This document shows, piece by piece, positions 5,652 to 6,394 of a DNA stretch of 6,394 nt. Position 1 is the stretch's first letter; each line of letters starts with the position of its first letter. The stretch spans positions 1 to 6,394 of the forward strand of contig JAKAIQ010000131.1 in assembly GCA_021825035.1 (NCBI GenBank), in the 5' to 3' direction. The stretch comes from Deltaproteobacteria bacterium. Lineage in GTDB: Bacteria > Desulfobacterota > GWC2-55-46. A program made the translations under genes and the position numbers. The notes under the pieces were generated by a model. That model did no database searches, was not told the origin of the DNA, and was given only the letters and a program-made list of their open reading frames with translations.

Positions 5652-6293
5652 TTAACCCCTTTTGCTGAAAAAGCCGTGCATGGCGAGAAAATCCTCGGTT
5701 ATCGCTTTTTTCCCGCCTGATAGAAACTTCTCGACGTACTTGCCTATGATATCGGTCTCTACATTTACCTTGGAGCCTTTGCCCAGTCTGCCGAGTGTCG
5801 TTGCCTTCAATGTCTGCGGGATTACCGATATATTGAAACCCGAAGAGGCCACCCCGGCTATTGTCAGACTTACGCCATCAACGGAAATGGATCCCTTTAA
5901 AACTATCTGGGACATAAGCGCTGGAGGCGCCTCCACTTCAAGAGACATGAAATCCGTCTTGACGGCCGCAGATGCGACGGCCCCCAGGCCGTCAACGTGG
6001 CCTGTCACAAGGTGGCCTCCAAGGGGCTTTGAAAGCGTCAACGCCCTTTCAAGATTAACGTCATCGCCTGACTTCAGCATTCCGATGGTAGTTGTACCGA
6101 GCGTCTCATTGCTAAGGTCGGCGTCAAAAGCGCCCTTTGAAAGAGCGGTCACCGTGAGGCACACACCGCTAACCGCAATGCTACCGCCGATCTCGATCCC
6201 GTCAAGGGACGTCTCGATTTTTATTCTACCAAAAGCCCCCTTTTTTTCAATAGATTTTACTCTTCCTATATCCTCGATTATGCCCGTAAACAT
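5652..6293 (-). CDS. ribE: Riboflavin synthase, alpha-chain type
   Basis: A 213-residue enzyme that dismutates two lumazines into riboflavin and the pyrimidine precursor. It has two homologous lumazine-binding barrels, about 1-89 and 90-188. Signatures are the N-terminal MFTGIIEDIG, SGVCLTV (42-48), SNETLGTTTIG (61-71), GGHLVTGHVDG (92-102), SVDGVSLTI (137-145) and VIPQTLKATTLG (157-168). The last reads IPQT where IPHT is common. The tail after VETDIIGKYVEK is the helix that holds the trimer together in known structures. Start ATG 6293 is only nine bases after the ribD stop, and the GAGGGG ribosome binding site overlaps that stop codon. The gene is called ribC in some species. Codons 16-19 contain an A7G5 run. 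Confidence 0.96.
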   Translation of the reverse strand: MFTGIIEDIGRVKSIEKKGAFGRIKIETSLDGIEIGGSIAVSGVCLTVTALSKGAFDADLSNETLGTTTIGMLKSGDDVNLERALTLSKPLGGHLVTGHVDGLGAVASAAVKTDFMSLEVEAPPALMSQIVLKGSISVDGVSLTIAGVASSGFNISVIPQTLKATTLGRLGKGSKVNVETDIIGKYVEKFLSGGKKAITEDFLAMHGFFSKRG

Positions 6294-6302
6294 TATAACC
6301 CC

Positions 6303-6394
6303 TCAATTGAAAGAACCCTCTACGAGAATATCATCCCCGATGCTACGAGTTGATATTTTTTTAAGTTTTACCGAATTCTTCAAGGACTTTAGCT
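6303..6394 (-). CDS. ribD: C-terminal end of RibD (deaminase/reductase), partial
   Basis: An open frame enters from the right edge and ends at TGA 6305-6303. The last 29 complete codons end in RSIGDDILVEGSFN, matching the common RibD C-terminal pattern in which a D-[IL]-x-[IV]-E-G strand closes the reductase domain. RibD deaminates and reduces the pyrimidine intermediate between GTP cyclohydrolase II and lumazine synthase. Its place directly before ribE, nine bases away, is the standard ribD-ribE order and supports the call. Only about 30 residues are visible, so whether both domains are present cannot be judged. Confidence 0.75.
   Translation of the reverse strand, partial: LKSLKNSVKLKKISTRSIGDDILVEGSFN

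Noticed and set aside
6294..6394. Possible FMN riboswitch (RFN element) controlling the riboflavin genes
   Set aside because: The gaps between rib genes here are 9 to 48 bases, too short for the roughly 120-base RFN fold, and no RFN-type conserved blocks are visible. If one exists it should lie upstream of ribD, outside the window.

Overview
The window is bacterial. NusB, the RibBA fusion and UXS-type nucleotide-sugar chemistry all point that way. Every gene I can support lies on the minus strand, so the biological order runs from high to low coordinates. The riboflavin gene order, the RibBA motif wording and the hemerythrin/DsrE pair suggest an anaerobic or microaerophilic Desulfobacterota- or Nitrospirota-like lineage. 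That placement is an inference from memory of families, not a database result.

Region 1 (6394 to 3423) is a riboflavin operon: the 3' end of ribD, then ribE (riboflavin synthase), ribBA (DHBP synthase fused to GTP cyclohydrolase II), ribH (lumazine synthase) and nusB. The gaps are 9, 13, 48 and 20 bases. Together the enzymes supply both branches, GTP to the pyrimidine and ribulose-5-phosphate to the four-carbon unit, and both final condensations. NusB is a transcription antitermination factor that often sits downstream of ribH.

Region 2 (3305 to 1184) follows a 156-base gap. It encodes a PLP-dependent DegT/DnrJ/EryC1/StrS sugar aminotransferase, probably starting at a TTG, and 28 bases later a UDP-glucuronate decarboxylase (UDP-xylose synthase type). 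This is a nucleotide-sugar pair, probably feeding surface polysaccharide or glycan synthesis.

Region 3 (1183 to 1) starts with a 231-base leader carrying a possible promoter and a large stem-loop built from two CTTCCGGAA copies. It leads into a single-domain hemerythrin-like protein and a DsrE-family protein one base apart. The left edge carries a terminator-like hairpin that reads best on the plus strand, which suggests a convergent gene just outside the window.

Most of this is ordinary core metabolism. The best leads are the structured leader of the hemerythrin/DsrE operon, the non-canonical last metal-ligand motif in the hemerythrin, and a Gln in place of a metal-binding His in the DHBP synthase domain. 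I see no mobile element, CRISPR array, tRNA, rRNA or riboswitch, and no clearly undescribed system.
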